The notes under the pieces: generated by a model | Told to the model about the DNA's origin: nothing | The model's database searches: none | The model's input: only the letters and a program-made list of their open reading frames with translations | In this document: positions 1 to 7,129 of the stretch, in pieces | Numbering within the stretch: position 1 is the first letter of the stretch | Layout: each line of letters starts with the position of its first letter | Made by a program: the position numbers and the translations under genes | Origin: Halobacteriales archaeon QH_10_70_21 | Lineage (GTDB): Archaea; Halobacteriota; Halobacteria; Halobacteriales; Haloarculaceae | Length of the DNA stretch: 9,946 bases | Assembly: GCA_003021325.1 (NCBI GenBank) | Contig: PXQM01000009.1 | Span: 1 to 9,946, forward strand | Direction of reading: 5' to 3'

Positions 1-39
1 CGAGAATTGGCGTATTTCCATCAAAACTTGAGTATCTGC

Positions 40-53
40 ATTATACGTCTAAT
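40..53. promoter_or_regulatory. AT-rich imperfect palindrome, candidate operator
   Basis: ATTATACGTCTAAT is a 14-base palindrome centred on ACGT with one mismatched pair. It lies about 30 bases upstream of the TATA element of the transporter operon. That is a plausible place for a regulator dimer, more likely an activator than a repressor because the site does not overlap the TATA box. Short AT palindromes also arise by chance, and no regulator gene is present in the window. Confidence 0.25.
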
Positions 54-69
54 TATCTCCCAAAGTTCA

Positions 70-93
70 GAAAGACCAGTATGTTTTTATATA
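70..93 (+). promoter_or_regulatory. Archaeal promoter (BRE/TATA) of the ABC transporter operon
   Basis: A T-rich run followed by TATATA (84-93) is preceded by the purine-rich GAAAGACC, which fits a BRE. The TATA centre lies about 25 bases before the ATG at 114, so transcription would start at or just before the start codon, as in leaderless haloarchaeal mRNAs. No Shine-Dalgarno sequence is seen before 114, which agrees. The rest of 1-113 is AT-rich and holds no gene that I can see. Confidence 0.6.
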
Positions 94-113
94 CACCTGT
101 TCATTGACAACGC

Positions 114-1587
114 ATGTCACGAAGGGGTGACACAAGCAGACGTCGATTACTCCAGTTGTGCAGTACTGGCGCAGCCGTGATCATCGCAGGTTGTCCGTCC
201 GACAGCGATGGTGGAAACGGCGGCAACGACGGGGACGACAGCAACGGCGGCAACGGCGGCAACGGCGGCAACGGTGACATGGACGACGAGGCCGACGACT
301 TCATGAGCGCGGCCGAGCAACTTGGTCTCGGCGAGAACTTCCGTCAACGGCGAATCGAGAACGCGAGGACCAACTGGCCGGTCGAGGACAGACAGGACAC
401 GCCCGACCAGCAAAACGACACGACGTGGACGGAAAGCGGCGCGTTCCAGAGCGCTCTCGAGGCGGATGCCTGGAGTCCGCCAGAGGGCTGGGACGACACC
501 GCGGCCGGCGACGTCGATTCGATCACGATTCTCAACCACGGTGCCGCGAACATGGAGTTCGACCCGGCGACGCTCGCGGCACACGAGTACTTCACCGAGG
601 TCACCGGAATCGACATCGAGACGATCGAGATTGGGGTCGAGCAGGCGACCCAGCGGGAACAGCAGGTGCTCTCCTCGGAGGAGGGGAGCCCCCAGGCGTT
701 CAACGTCGATGGGCCGCTCAAGCCGGAGTTCGTCGAGCGGGGATATCTCGAGGTGACCGACGCGCTCTATCCAGAGGGCGGCTTCGAGCCGTACATCCCC
801 GCGCTCGAGAGCCTCGTTAGCTGGGAACTCGACCCGAATCTTGAGGGCGAACACACCTACGGATACCCGAACATCGTGGAGGCGAGCCTCGGTCACCTGC
901 GCCCGGACCTCGTCGAAGAGCAGGGGCTCGACCCGGCGACGTACACGGAGGGCGAGTGGACGTGGGACGACCTCGAGGAACTGATGGCGGCGTTCGAGGG
1001 CGCCGACCAGTTCGGGTACGCCTACTACGCCGGGGACGCAGTCTACCTGTCGTACTCCTTCAGGGAACTGCTCTACCAGCAGGGCGGACGGATGGTACAG
1101 GAGGACGGCACGGTCCGGATGGATACGGACGCGGCCATCCGCGTCGTCCAGAAGATGCGAGAGTGGCGCGAGAACGGGTGGGTGCCCGGCGACGTCCTTT
1201 CGTACGGCGAGGGGAACATCGTCGATCTGTTCACCTCCGGGCAGCTGGCGTTCGCAACCGGGTTCTCGGACTTCGTCCCAGCTCGCGGCGATGCTGTACG
1301 GCGACCTGAAGCTGAGCTATCCGGTCCAGTGGTGGGAGTACACCTACGAGGGCAACATGTCCTACATGGACAGCGTCTACACCGACGCCGCGGACGCGGA
1401 TTTCACCCCGTACGCGGGCAACCTGGGCGCCGCCATCGAGAACGGCGTCCTCGAGCTGTTCCCGCGGATGTCTTCGGTGTTCCAGCAGATGCTCTCGCCG
1501 GTCCAGCGCGCCATCCAGGGATCGGTCTCACCGGAGCAGGCCATGTCCCAGGTCCAGGGATTCGTCGACGAGGAAGTCAACAGCTGA
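114..1587 (+). pseudogene. Frameshifted ABC transporter substrate-binding lipoprotein (family 1, sugar type)
   Basis: This is the extracellular solute-binding protein of the CUT1-type importer encoded downstream. It starts at ATG 114 with a Tat lipoprotein signal: the twin-arginine motif SRRRLLQ (residues 8-14), a short hydrophobic stretch, and the lipobox IIAGC with lipidated Cys27. A Gly/Asn/Asp-rich tether (residues 33-55) follows, then a binding domain with a WTWDDL motif (282-287) typical of family 1 binding proteins. The opening frame is homologous-looking up to about codon 389 (FSDFV, near 1277) and then turns into Arg/Gly-rich nonsense that stops at 1613. The proper C-terminus (QLAAMLYGDL... 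to EEVNS) continues in the +1 frame to 1587. Removing one C from the CCC at 1277-1279 would restore a protein of about 490 residues, normal for the family. The cause may be a real inactivating mutation or a base error in the sequence. The substrate is unknown; a sugar or sugar derivative is inferred from the transporter class. Confidence 0.8.
243..275 (+). repeat. 9-base in-frame tandem repeat in lipoprotein tether
   Basis: AACGGCGGC is repeated three times (243-251, 252-260, 261-269) with a partial fourth copy. It encodes Asn-Gly-Gly units in the flexible linker just after the lipidated cysteine. Such low-complexity tethers are common in haloarchaeal lipoproteins and can change length by slippage. 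Confidence 0.7.
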
Positions 1588-1614
1588 TGGTCGTTCGTCG
1601 TTCCCCCGTCTAAC

Positions 1615-2556
1615 ATGGCGACGGAAGAGGAAGCCCGAACTCCACACGGCGGCGGCGTCTCCGGCTGGGTCTCCGACCTGCTGAACGACCACATCCGGAT
1701 TGCGCTACTGGGCCCGTCCCTGGTCGCGCTCTTCGTGGTCTTCATCTACCCGGCCGCGATGCTGGTGTGGTTGTCGTTCCAGAACACCCGGGGCTTCGAG
1801 GCGACGCTCGAGCCAGCCCACAATTACGGTCGGCTGTTCAGCGATCCGACGTTCTGGAACGCGGTCGAGAAGACCCTCGTGTACTCGTTCGGGTCGCTGT
1901 TCGTCTCGGTGGGAGCCGGCCTCATCATCGCACTGGCGCTGAACAAGGTCGCCAACAGGTGGGTCCGCGACGCGTACTCGACGCTCATCCTCATCTCCTG
2001 GGCGGTGCCGCTGTCCATCGTCGGTGTCACCTGGCGGTGGATGTTCAACGGCCAGCTCGGCGTCGTTAATCAGGTACTGATCGACCTGGGACTGCTCTCG
2101 GAGGCGTACTCCTGGCTTGGAAACGCCACGTCCGCGATGGCTGTCGTCATCCTCGCCGATTCGTGGTCGCGCATCCCGTTCGCGACGATTATCCTGCTCG
2201 CGGGGCTCCAGTCGATCCCACAGGAGATGTACGACGCCGCGAAGGTCGACGGTGCGACGACGCTGCAGACGTTCCGTCACGTCACGCTTCCGTACCTCCG
2301 GCCGTCGTTTTTTGTCGCCGGCCTCATAACCTGGATGTTCGCGCTCCGCGCGTTCGCCATCCCATTCTCGACGACGGGCGGGGGCCCGGGGGCAGCCACG
2401 GAGACCCTCGCTATCTACATCCACCGCTTCGGAATCCAGTTGCTCGACTACGGCTTTGCGTCGTCCGTGGCGATGTTCCTCGTCGGGGTGACCTTCGTCG
2501 TCGCGACAATGTACGTGTATTTCATCCTCGAACGGATGAGGGAGATCGAGATATGA
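1615..2556 (+). CDS. ABC sugar-type permease, MalF/UgpA-like
   Basis: This is the inner membrane channel subunit of the importer (313 aa). Six hydrophobic segments are seen at about residues 27-52, 87-110, 121-142, 175-196, 232-252 and 285-307. The EAA cytoplasmic loop that docks to the ATPase runs from residue 204 (EMYDAAKVDGA) and keeps the conserved glycine at 213. The length fits the CUT1 MalF-type subunit without the large periplasmic insert of enterobacterial MalF. The start is ATG 1615, giving a charged N-terminus before TM1. No Shine-Dalgarno sequence is visible ahead of it. The gene begins 27 bases after the true stop of the binding protein and overlaps the next permease by ATGA, so it is part of one operon. 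The transported substrate cannot be read from the sequence. Confidence 0.92.
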   Translation: MATEEEARTPHGGGVSGWVSDLLNDHIRIALLGPSLVALFVVFIYPAAMLVWLSFQNTRGFEATLEPAHNYGRLFSDPTFWNAVEKTLVYSFGSLFVSVGAGLIIALALNKVANRWVRDAYSTLILISWAVPLSIVGVTWRWMFNGQLGVVNQVLIDLGLLSEAYSWLGNATSAMAVVILADSWSRIPFATIILLAGLQSIPQEMYDAAKVDGATTLQTFRHVTLPYLRPSFFVAGLITWMFALRAFAIPFSTTGGGPGAATETLAIYIHRFGIQLLDYGFASSVAMFLVGVTFVVATMYVYFILERMREIEI

Positions 2557-3425
2557 GCCGGGCCAGGTTCGGTGTCGACCGGTATCGTCGCCGACAGCGG
2601 TTCTGGAACTTTGTCGAGAGTCCCCAAGTCGTTCACGCGGTGTTGTTCCTGGCGGTGTTTTTCATCATCACACCCCTGGTGTGGGAACTCATCACGTCCC
2701 TGAAAACGCGGGAGGGCGTGCTCGCGCTCACCTATCTCCCACGGGACCCGACGCTGGCTGCCTACGAACGGGCGCTGTTCGACCGGGGGTTCTGGCGAGC
2801 GGTCGTCAACAGCGTCATCGTCGCCTCTGCCTCGACGGCGGTCGTCATGATACTCGGAACGCCCGCGGGCTACGTGTTCAGTCGTTTCCGCTTCCCGTTC
2901 GACAACGCCGTCTTCGTATTCGTGCTGTTCACGCGGCTGTTCCCGCCCATCGGGCTCGTCACGCCGTACTACCAGATCATGACCTCGACCGGGCTCCTGA
3001 ACACGAAGGTCGGCATCGTCATCGCCAACGTCTACCTGTGGCTCCCGCTGGTCATCTACATCATGCGGAACTTCTTCATCACTATCCCACAGGCCCTCGA
3101 CGAGGCGGCCCGCGTCGACGGCTGCACCAAAATCCAGGCGTTCCGTCACATCGTATTCCCCGTCGTCCTGCCGGGGTTTGCCGCCGGGACGATCCTCACC
3201 TTCCTCTACTCCTGGCGCGAGTTCCTCTTCGCGTTCACCGTGAGCACCGACCTGAACTCGATGACCATTCCCGTGGCGACGTTCCTGTTCGTCGGGGACA
3301 CGTCGATCGACTGGGCTGCCATGGCTGCGGCGGCTATCGTGGCGGTCATCCCCTCAGCTCTGGTCGTGATATTCTTCCAGCGATACATTGTAGTTGGAAT
3401 GACAGGAGGATTGAAAGGCGAATGA
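2553..3425 (+). CDS. ABC sugar-type permease, MalG/UgpE-like
   Basis: This is the second membrane subunit of the importer (290 aa). The start at ATG 2553 overlaps the TGA of the first permease in an ATGA, and AGGGAG lies 8 bases upstream inside that gene, so translational coupling is likely. The open frame extends further upstream, but those residues overlap the first permease and read as an Arg-rich shadow, so 2553 is preferred. Hydrophobic segments lie at about 27-50, 86-112, 118-140, 152-175, 209-228 and 257-280. The EAA loop is at 184-190 (EAARVDG) followed by an FRHIVFP-type stretch, the MalG-class ATPase contact. The C-terminus VVGMTGGLKGE is typical of MalG-like permeases. It should form a heterodimer with the upstream permease. 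Confidence 0.93.
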   Translation: MSRARFGVDRYRRRQRFWNFVESPQVVHAVLFLAVFFIITPLVWELITSLKTREGVLALTYLPRDPTLAAYERALFDRGFWRAVVNSVIVASASTAVVMILGTPAGYVFSRFRFPFDNAVFVFVLFTRLFPPIGLVTPYYQIMTSTGLLNTKVGIVIANVYLWLPLVIYIMRNFFITIPQALDEAARVDGCTKIQAFRHIVFPVVLPGFAAGTILTFLYSWREFLFAFTVSTDLNSMTIPVATFLFVGDTSIDWAAMAAAAIVAVIPSALVVIFFQRYIVVGMTGGLKGE

Positions 3426-3488
3426 CAGTGACACCTCGAGCGGGTGTATCGCCCGGGGCGAAGGCAGAATCACCGGGATGCCAACTGT

Positions 3489-3494
3489 GGAGTG
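3489..3494 (+). promoter_or_regulatory. Shine-Dalgarno-like site for the ATPase gene
   Basis: GGAGTG lies 6 bases before ATG 3501 and resembles the archaeal GGAGGTG consensus. It supports 3501 as the start rather than the in-frame GTG at 3444, which would add 19 residues not typical of the family. Confidence 0.45.
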
Positions 3495-3500
3495 ATTCCG

Positions 3501-4700
3501 ATGAGTGACCACAGAGAAGACACACATCCCGACGGCACTGTACCGGAGTCGTCCGACGGCCGCGAGGTGAGTCTCCGGCTCGATGGCGTCACCAAGGTTT
3601 TCGGCGACGGTGACGTCGTCGCGGTGGACGACTTCTCGATGGACATCTACGAAGGGGAGTTCATCGTCCTCGTCGGTCCGTCGGGGTGTGGCAAGACGAC
3701 GACGCTACGTACCGTTGCCGGCCTCGAGCAACCCACCGAGGGACGAATCCTCATCGACGGCGAGGACGTGGCCGGCCAGGACCCCCGCGAACGGGATGTC
3801 GCGATGGTGTTCCAGAGCTACGCGCTCTATCCGCACAAGACCGTGCGCGAGAACATCGGGTTCCCGCTGGAGATACGGAAGTACCCCGCCGACGAGGTAG
3901 ACGAACGCGTGGTCGAGACGGCGGAGATGCTCGGAATCGAGGAATTGCTCGACCGCCGTCCGGCCGACCTCTCGGGCGGGCAACAGCAGCGCGTCGCGCT
4001 CGGCCGGGCAGTCATACGGTCGCCGAAACTGTTCCTGTTCGACGAACCGCTGTCGAATCTCGACGCCAAGCTCCGAATCGAGATGCGTACGGAACTGAAC
4101 AAGCTCCACGACCGCGTCGGGAAGACGTCCGTCTACGTCACGCACGACCAGGCCGAGGCGATGACGCTGGGCGACCGTGTCGTCGTCATGAACGATGGGG
4201 AGATCCAGCAGGTCGCCCCGCCAGAGGAGGTGTACGCGCACCCGGCCAACCGGTTCGTCGCCGGGTTCATCGGTGAACCACCGATGAATATCTTCGACGC
4301 GAGCGCCGCGATGACCGATGACGGCGTCCGTGCGAGCGCCGCGGGGTTCGATCTCACGCTGCCACCGTCCGTCGCCGACACGCTCCAGTCGTGGGACGGG
4401 GCCCTCGGCCGCCTCGAGCTCGGGATCAGGCCCGAAGCGTTCGAGGACGCCTCGCTCCTGGAGGAGCCGCCCACCGACGCACGCTCGTTCGAGGCAGTGG
4501 TGATGGTCGTCGAACCGATGGGCGCACACACCGACCTCGCGGTGAGAGCGACCGGTCGCGAGGCCGACGAAAGCGCCGAGTTCACTGCACGCGTCTCGAA
4601 CGATACGGACGCAGTCGCGGGCGAGACCGTTCGACTCGCCGTCGCGCTTGAGGAGGTCCACCTCTTCGACGCGGCATCCGGCGACAATCTCCTCGTGTAG
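3501..4700 (+). CDS. ABC transporter ATPase, MalK/UgpC/MsmX-like
   Basis: This is the cytoplasmic ATP-hydrolysing subunit that powers the importer (399 aa). All nucleotide-binding motifs are intact: Walker A GPSGCGKTT (59-67), Q-loop Gln105 (FQSYALYPH), signature LSGGQQQR (157-164), Walker B LFLFDE (177-182), D-loop SNLD (185-188) and H-loop His215 (VTHDQAEAMT). The C-terminal 150 residues form the TOBE/OB-type domain of sugar-importer ATPases, recognisable by GIRPE (308-312). Regulation through this domain is known in E. coli MalK but cannot be inferred here. A 23-residue acidic N-terminal extension precedes the usual start of the fold. The gap to the second permease is 75 bases, unlike the tight spacing of the permease pair. 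It is the last gene of the operon. Function is sure at the family level; the substrate is unknown. Confidence 0.95.
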   Translation: MSDHREDTHPDGTVPESSDGREVSLRLDGVTKVFGDGDVVAVDDFSMDIYEGEFIVLVGPSGCGKTTTLRTVAGLEQPTEGRILIDGEDVAGQDPRERDVAMVFQSYALYPHKTVRENIGFPLEIRKYPADEVDERVVETAEMLGIEELLDRRPADLSGGQQQRVALGRAVIRSPKLFLFDEPLSNLDAKLRIEMRTELNKLHDRVGKTSVYVTHDQAEAMTLGDRVVVMNDGEIQQVAPPEEVYAHPANRFVAGFIGEPPMNIFDASAAMTDDGVRASAAGFDLTLPPSVADTLQSWDGALGRLELGIRPEAFEDASLLEEPPTDARSFEAVVMVVEPMGAHTDLAVRATGREADESAEFTARVSNDTDAVAGETVRLAVALEEVHLFDAASGDNLLV

Positions 4701-4799
4701 CTCGAACGGAAGGACTGAGCCTCCACGCTCGGCGAGTCCAACGGTCCGCGTCGGCGGACAACGAGCACAGTACGATGGAGATACAGCGCCCTAATCGTC
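4701..4799. other. Non-coding spacer between transporter operon and truncated ybaK
   Basis: No gene is recognisable here. The frame of the ybaK remnant stays open back to a stop at 4716-4718, but the residues it would encode (RRRTTSTVRWRYSALIV type) do not look like the YbaK family and contain no ATG. The spacer holds one perfect hairpin (4744-4759). The change from unrelated sequence to YbaK-like sequence is at about 4797-4803. Confidence 0.5.
4744..4759. other. Perfect 6-bp hairpin after the ABC operon
   Basis: GTCCGC and GCGGAC flank a GTCG loop, 43 bases after the ATPase stop. No T-run follows, so a classical terminator is not shown. Hairpins of this size can occur by chance in GC-rich DNA. 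Confidence 0.25.
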
Positions 4800-4970
4800 T
4801 TGCACCCGCCCTTCTGTCACGAGGCGGACGTGCCGGTGTTCGTGGACGAGACGCTGTCCGAGCACGAGGAGGTGTGGGCTGCGGCCGGCACGCCGGAGGC
4901 GGTGTTCCCGATAGCGCCCGACCGGCTGCGCGACATCGCCGGCGCGACTGCCGCCGATGTCGCGGAGTGA
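4800..4970 (+). pseudogene. C-terminal remnant of a YbaK/EbsC-type prolyl-tRNA editing protein
   Basis: The frame ending at TGA 4968-4970 encodes 56 residues that match, by recognition, the C-terminal third of the YbaK/EbsC (aminoacyl-tRNA deacylase) fold: HPPFCH, then VPVFVDETL, VWAAAGTPEAVFPI and a final TAADVAE. Family members are about 150-160 residues long and hydrolyse mischarged tRNA such as Cys-tRNA(Pro). The N-terminal two thirds and the start codon are missing, and upstream sequence is unrelated. The piece is thus almost certainly non-functional, left by a deletion or insertion with its breakpoint near 4800. It stops 52 bases before the acyl-CoA synthetase gene, so the intact gene probably once stood directly upstream of that gene. 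Identification is from motif memory, not a search. Confidence 0.7.
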
Positions 4971-4987
4971 CCGAGGGCGTCGACAGC

Positions 4988-4998
4988 CACCTATTTGA
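4988..4998 (+). promoter_or_regulatory. Likely TATA element of the acyl-CoA synthetase gene
   Basis: ACCTATTTGAG is the only AT-rich stretch in a very GC-rich gap and is centred about 28 bases before ATG 5023, the spacing expected for a leaderless or nearly leaderless haloarchaeal transcript. AAGGAG at 5011-5016, 6 bases before the ATG, could serve as a ribosome binding site if the mRNA starts a little earlier. Confidence 0.4.
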
Positions 4999-5022
4999 GC
5001 GCGCGCCGCCAAGGAGTCGTCG

Positions 5023-7116
5023 ATGAGCGAGCTATCGGGGCTGTTCGCTCCCGGGCGAGTCGCCGTCGTCGGCGCGACAGAGCGCGAGGGTGCGGTCGGC
5101 CGGGCGATATTCGAGAACCTCACCGACGACTTCGACGGCGAGGTACTGCCGGTCAACCCGAACGACGAGCGGGTTCTCGGCCGACCCTGCTACGATAGCG
5201 TCGCCGAGACCGACGCCGACCTGGCCGTCGTCGTCGTGCCGCCCGACGTCGCGGTCGAGGTCGTCGAGACGGCCGGCGAGGCGGGTATCGAGAACGTCGT
5301 CGTCATCACCGCCGGCTTCGCCGAGACCGGCAGCGAGGGCACCGCGCGGGAACAGCGGTTGGTCGAGACGGCCGAGCGGTACGACCTGAACCTCGTCGGT
5401 CCGAACTCGCTCGGCATCATCTCGACCCCGCCGGGGCTGAACGCGACGTTCGGGCCGCGGAACGCCGAACCGGGCGACGTCTCGTTCATGAGCCAGTCTG
5501 GCGCGTTCATCACGGCCGTCCTCGACTGGGCGGCCGACCGGCAACTGGGCTTCAACGACGTCGTCTCGCTCGGCAACAAGGCGGTGCTCGACGAGACGGA
5601 CTTCATCGCGGCGTGGGGCGACGACCCCGACACCGACGTGGTGCTCGGCTACCTCGAGAGCATCGAGGACGGGACCTCGTTCGTGCGGACGGCCCGCGAC
5701 GTGACCGCAGAGACGCCGGTGGTGGTCGTCAAGTCCGGGCGGACCCAGGCCGGCGCGACCGCAGCGGCTTCCCACACCGGTGCCATCGCGGGCAGCGAAC
5801 GCGCCTACGAGGCCGGCCTGCGGAAGGCGGGGGTCATCCGCGCCGACTCCGCCAGCGAGCTGTTCGACGTCGGGGCGATGCTGTCGGGCCAGCCGCTGCC
5901 GGACGCCGACGGAGTCGTGGTCGTGACTAACGCCGGCGGCCCGGGCGTGATGGCGACGGACGCGGTCGGCGCCTCCGACGCCGACCTGGCGGACCTGACC
6001 GCCGAGACCCGGGATGCGCTCGCGGCGGTGCTGCCCGACAGCGCCGACGCGTACAACCCCGTCGACGTCATCGGCGACGCGCCCGTCGAGCGGTTCGAGG
6101 CGGCGCTGGAGGCCGTCCTCGACGACCCGAACGTCGGTGCGGCCGTCGTCATCGCGTGCCCGAGCGCCGTGCTGTCGTTCGATGACCTGGCGGCGTCGCT
6201 GGCCGACCTGGCCGACGACTACGAACGGCCGGTGACCGCCTGTCTGATGGGCGGCTCATCGACCGACGGGGCGGCCGAGACGCTCGGCACGGTCGGCGTC
6301 CCGACGTACTTCGACCCCGCGCGGGCCGTCCGGGGGCTGGCGGCCCTCTACGAGTACCGTGCGATACGCCAGCGGTGCTACGAGGAGCCGGCGACGTTCG
6401 ACGTCGACCGGGAGGCCGTCCGCGAGATACTCGGGCGCGTCGAGACGCGCCCGGACAACAGGCTCGGCATCGAGGCGATGGACCTGCTCGAGGCCTACGG
6501 CATCCCGACCCCCGAGAGCGAGATCGTCGACTCGCCGGCGGCCGCCAGCGAGGTCGCCGCGAGCATCGACGGCGAGGTGGTGATGAAGCTCGTCTCGCCG
6601 GACATCCTGCACAAGACCGACGTCGGCGGCGTCGAGGTCGGCGTCGCCGACGCGGACGTCGAGGACGTCTTCGAGTCGCTTGTCGCCCGCGCGCGGAACT
6701 ACCAGCCGGACGCCCGCGTTCTCGGCGTCCAGGTCCAGGAGGCGGTCGACCTCGATTCCGGCGTCGAGACCATCGTCGGCACCAACCGCGACCCGCAGTT
6801 CGGCCCGCTGGTGCTCTTCGGTCTCGGCGGCGTCTTCGTCGAGGTGCTCGAGGACACGACCGTCCAGGTCGCGCCGGTCTCCGAGCGCGAGGCGGCCGAC
6901 ATGCTCGACGACATCGACGCCTCACCGCTGCTGCGCGGCGCCCGGGGCCGCGACCCCGTCGACGAGGCGGCCGTCGTCGAGACCATCCAGCGGCTCTCGC
7001 AGCTCGTCACCGACTTCCCGGCCATCCTGGAACTGGACGTCAACCCGCTCGTGGCGACGCCCGACGGCGCCGTCGCCATCGATCTCGCGCTCACCGTCGA
7101 CCCCGACACGCTCTGA
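5023..7116 (+). CDS. acd: ADP-forming acetate/acyl-CoA synthetase, fused alpha-beta chain
   Basis: This cytosolic enzyme catalyses acyl-CoA + ADP + phosphate = acid + ATP + CoA. It is the archaeal route to acetate with energy conservation, replacing acetate kinase plus phosphotransacetylase. The 697 residues cover the whole fused form known from haloarchaea. An N-terminal CoA-binding Rossmann domain (about 5-130) ends in GPNSLG (126-131). Succinyl-CoA-ligase-like domains follow, with SQSGA (157-161) and the phosphohistidine motif SHTGA, His251. The C-terminal ATP-grasp domain (about 479-695) carries LHKTDVGG with His530, which matches the second essential histidine described for the beta subunit of the Pyrococcus enzyme. 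No key motif is missing. ATG 5023 is chosen because it begins just before the CoA-binding fold and has a TATA-like element and AAGGAG upstream. It lies 13 bases before the DRTGG gene and is probably cotranscribed with it. Substrate range (acetate, other short or branched acids) cannot be told. Confidence 0.93.
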   Translation: MSELSGLFAPGRVAVVGATEREGAVGRAIFENLTDDFDGEVLPVNPNDERVLGRPCYDSVAETDADLAVVVVPPDVAVEVVETAGEAGIENVVVITAGFAETGSEGTAREQRLVETAERYDLNLVGPNSLGIISTPPGLNATFGPRNAEPGDVSFMSQSGAFITAVLDWAADRQLGFNDVVSLGNKAVLDETDFIAAWGDDPDTDVVLGYLESIEDGTSFVRTARDVTAETPVVVVKSGRTQAGATAAASHTGAIAGSERAYEAGLRKAGVIRADSASELFDVGAMLSGQPLPDADGVVVVTNAGGPGVMATDAVGASDADLADLTAETRDALAAVLPDSADAYNPVDVIGDAPVERFEAALEAVLDDPNVGAAVVIACPSAVLSFDDLAASLADLADDYERPVTACLMGGSSTDGAAETLGTVGVPTYFDPARAVRGLAALYEYRAIRQRCYEEPATFDVDREAVREILGRVETRPDNRLGIEAMDLLEAYGIPTPESEIVDSPAAASEVAASIDGEVVMKLVSPDILHKTDVGGVEVGVADADVEDVFESLVARARNYQPDARVLGVQVQEAVDLDSGVETIVGTNRDPQFGPLVLFGLGGVFVEVLEDTTVQVAPVSEREAADMLDDIDASPLLRGARGRDPVDEAAVVETIQRLSQLVTDFPAILELDVNPLVATPDGAVAIDLALTVDPDTL

Positions 7117-7129
7117 CCACACCCGAACC

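Noticed and set aside
28..36. GAGTA resembling half of a TrmB-type operator (TACT-N7/8-GAGTA)
   Set aside because: No TACT half lies at the required distance upstream.
1270..1290. Programmed +1 ribosomal frameshift in the binding-protein gene
   Set aside because: There is no recognisable slippery or stalling context beyond a three-C run, and this protein class is not known to use recoding. A mutation or sequence error is simpler.
3705..4661. Long minus-strand open frame opposite the ATPase
   Set aside because: The ATPase has every family motif; the opposite frame is a by-product of GC-rich codon use, with no family-like content.
4775..5026. 83-residue open frame across the ybaK remnant
   Set aside because: It is Arg/Gly-rich, overlaps the acd start, and is out of frame with the recognisable YbaK sequence.
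6149..6925. Minus-strand open frame of about 258 codons inside the acyl-CoA synthetase
   Set aside because: It is almost all Arg, Pro, Ser and Ala, the usual look of a shadow frame in GC-rich coding DNA.
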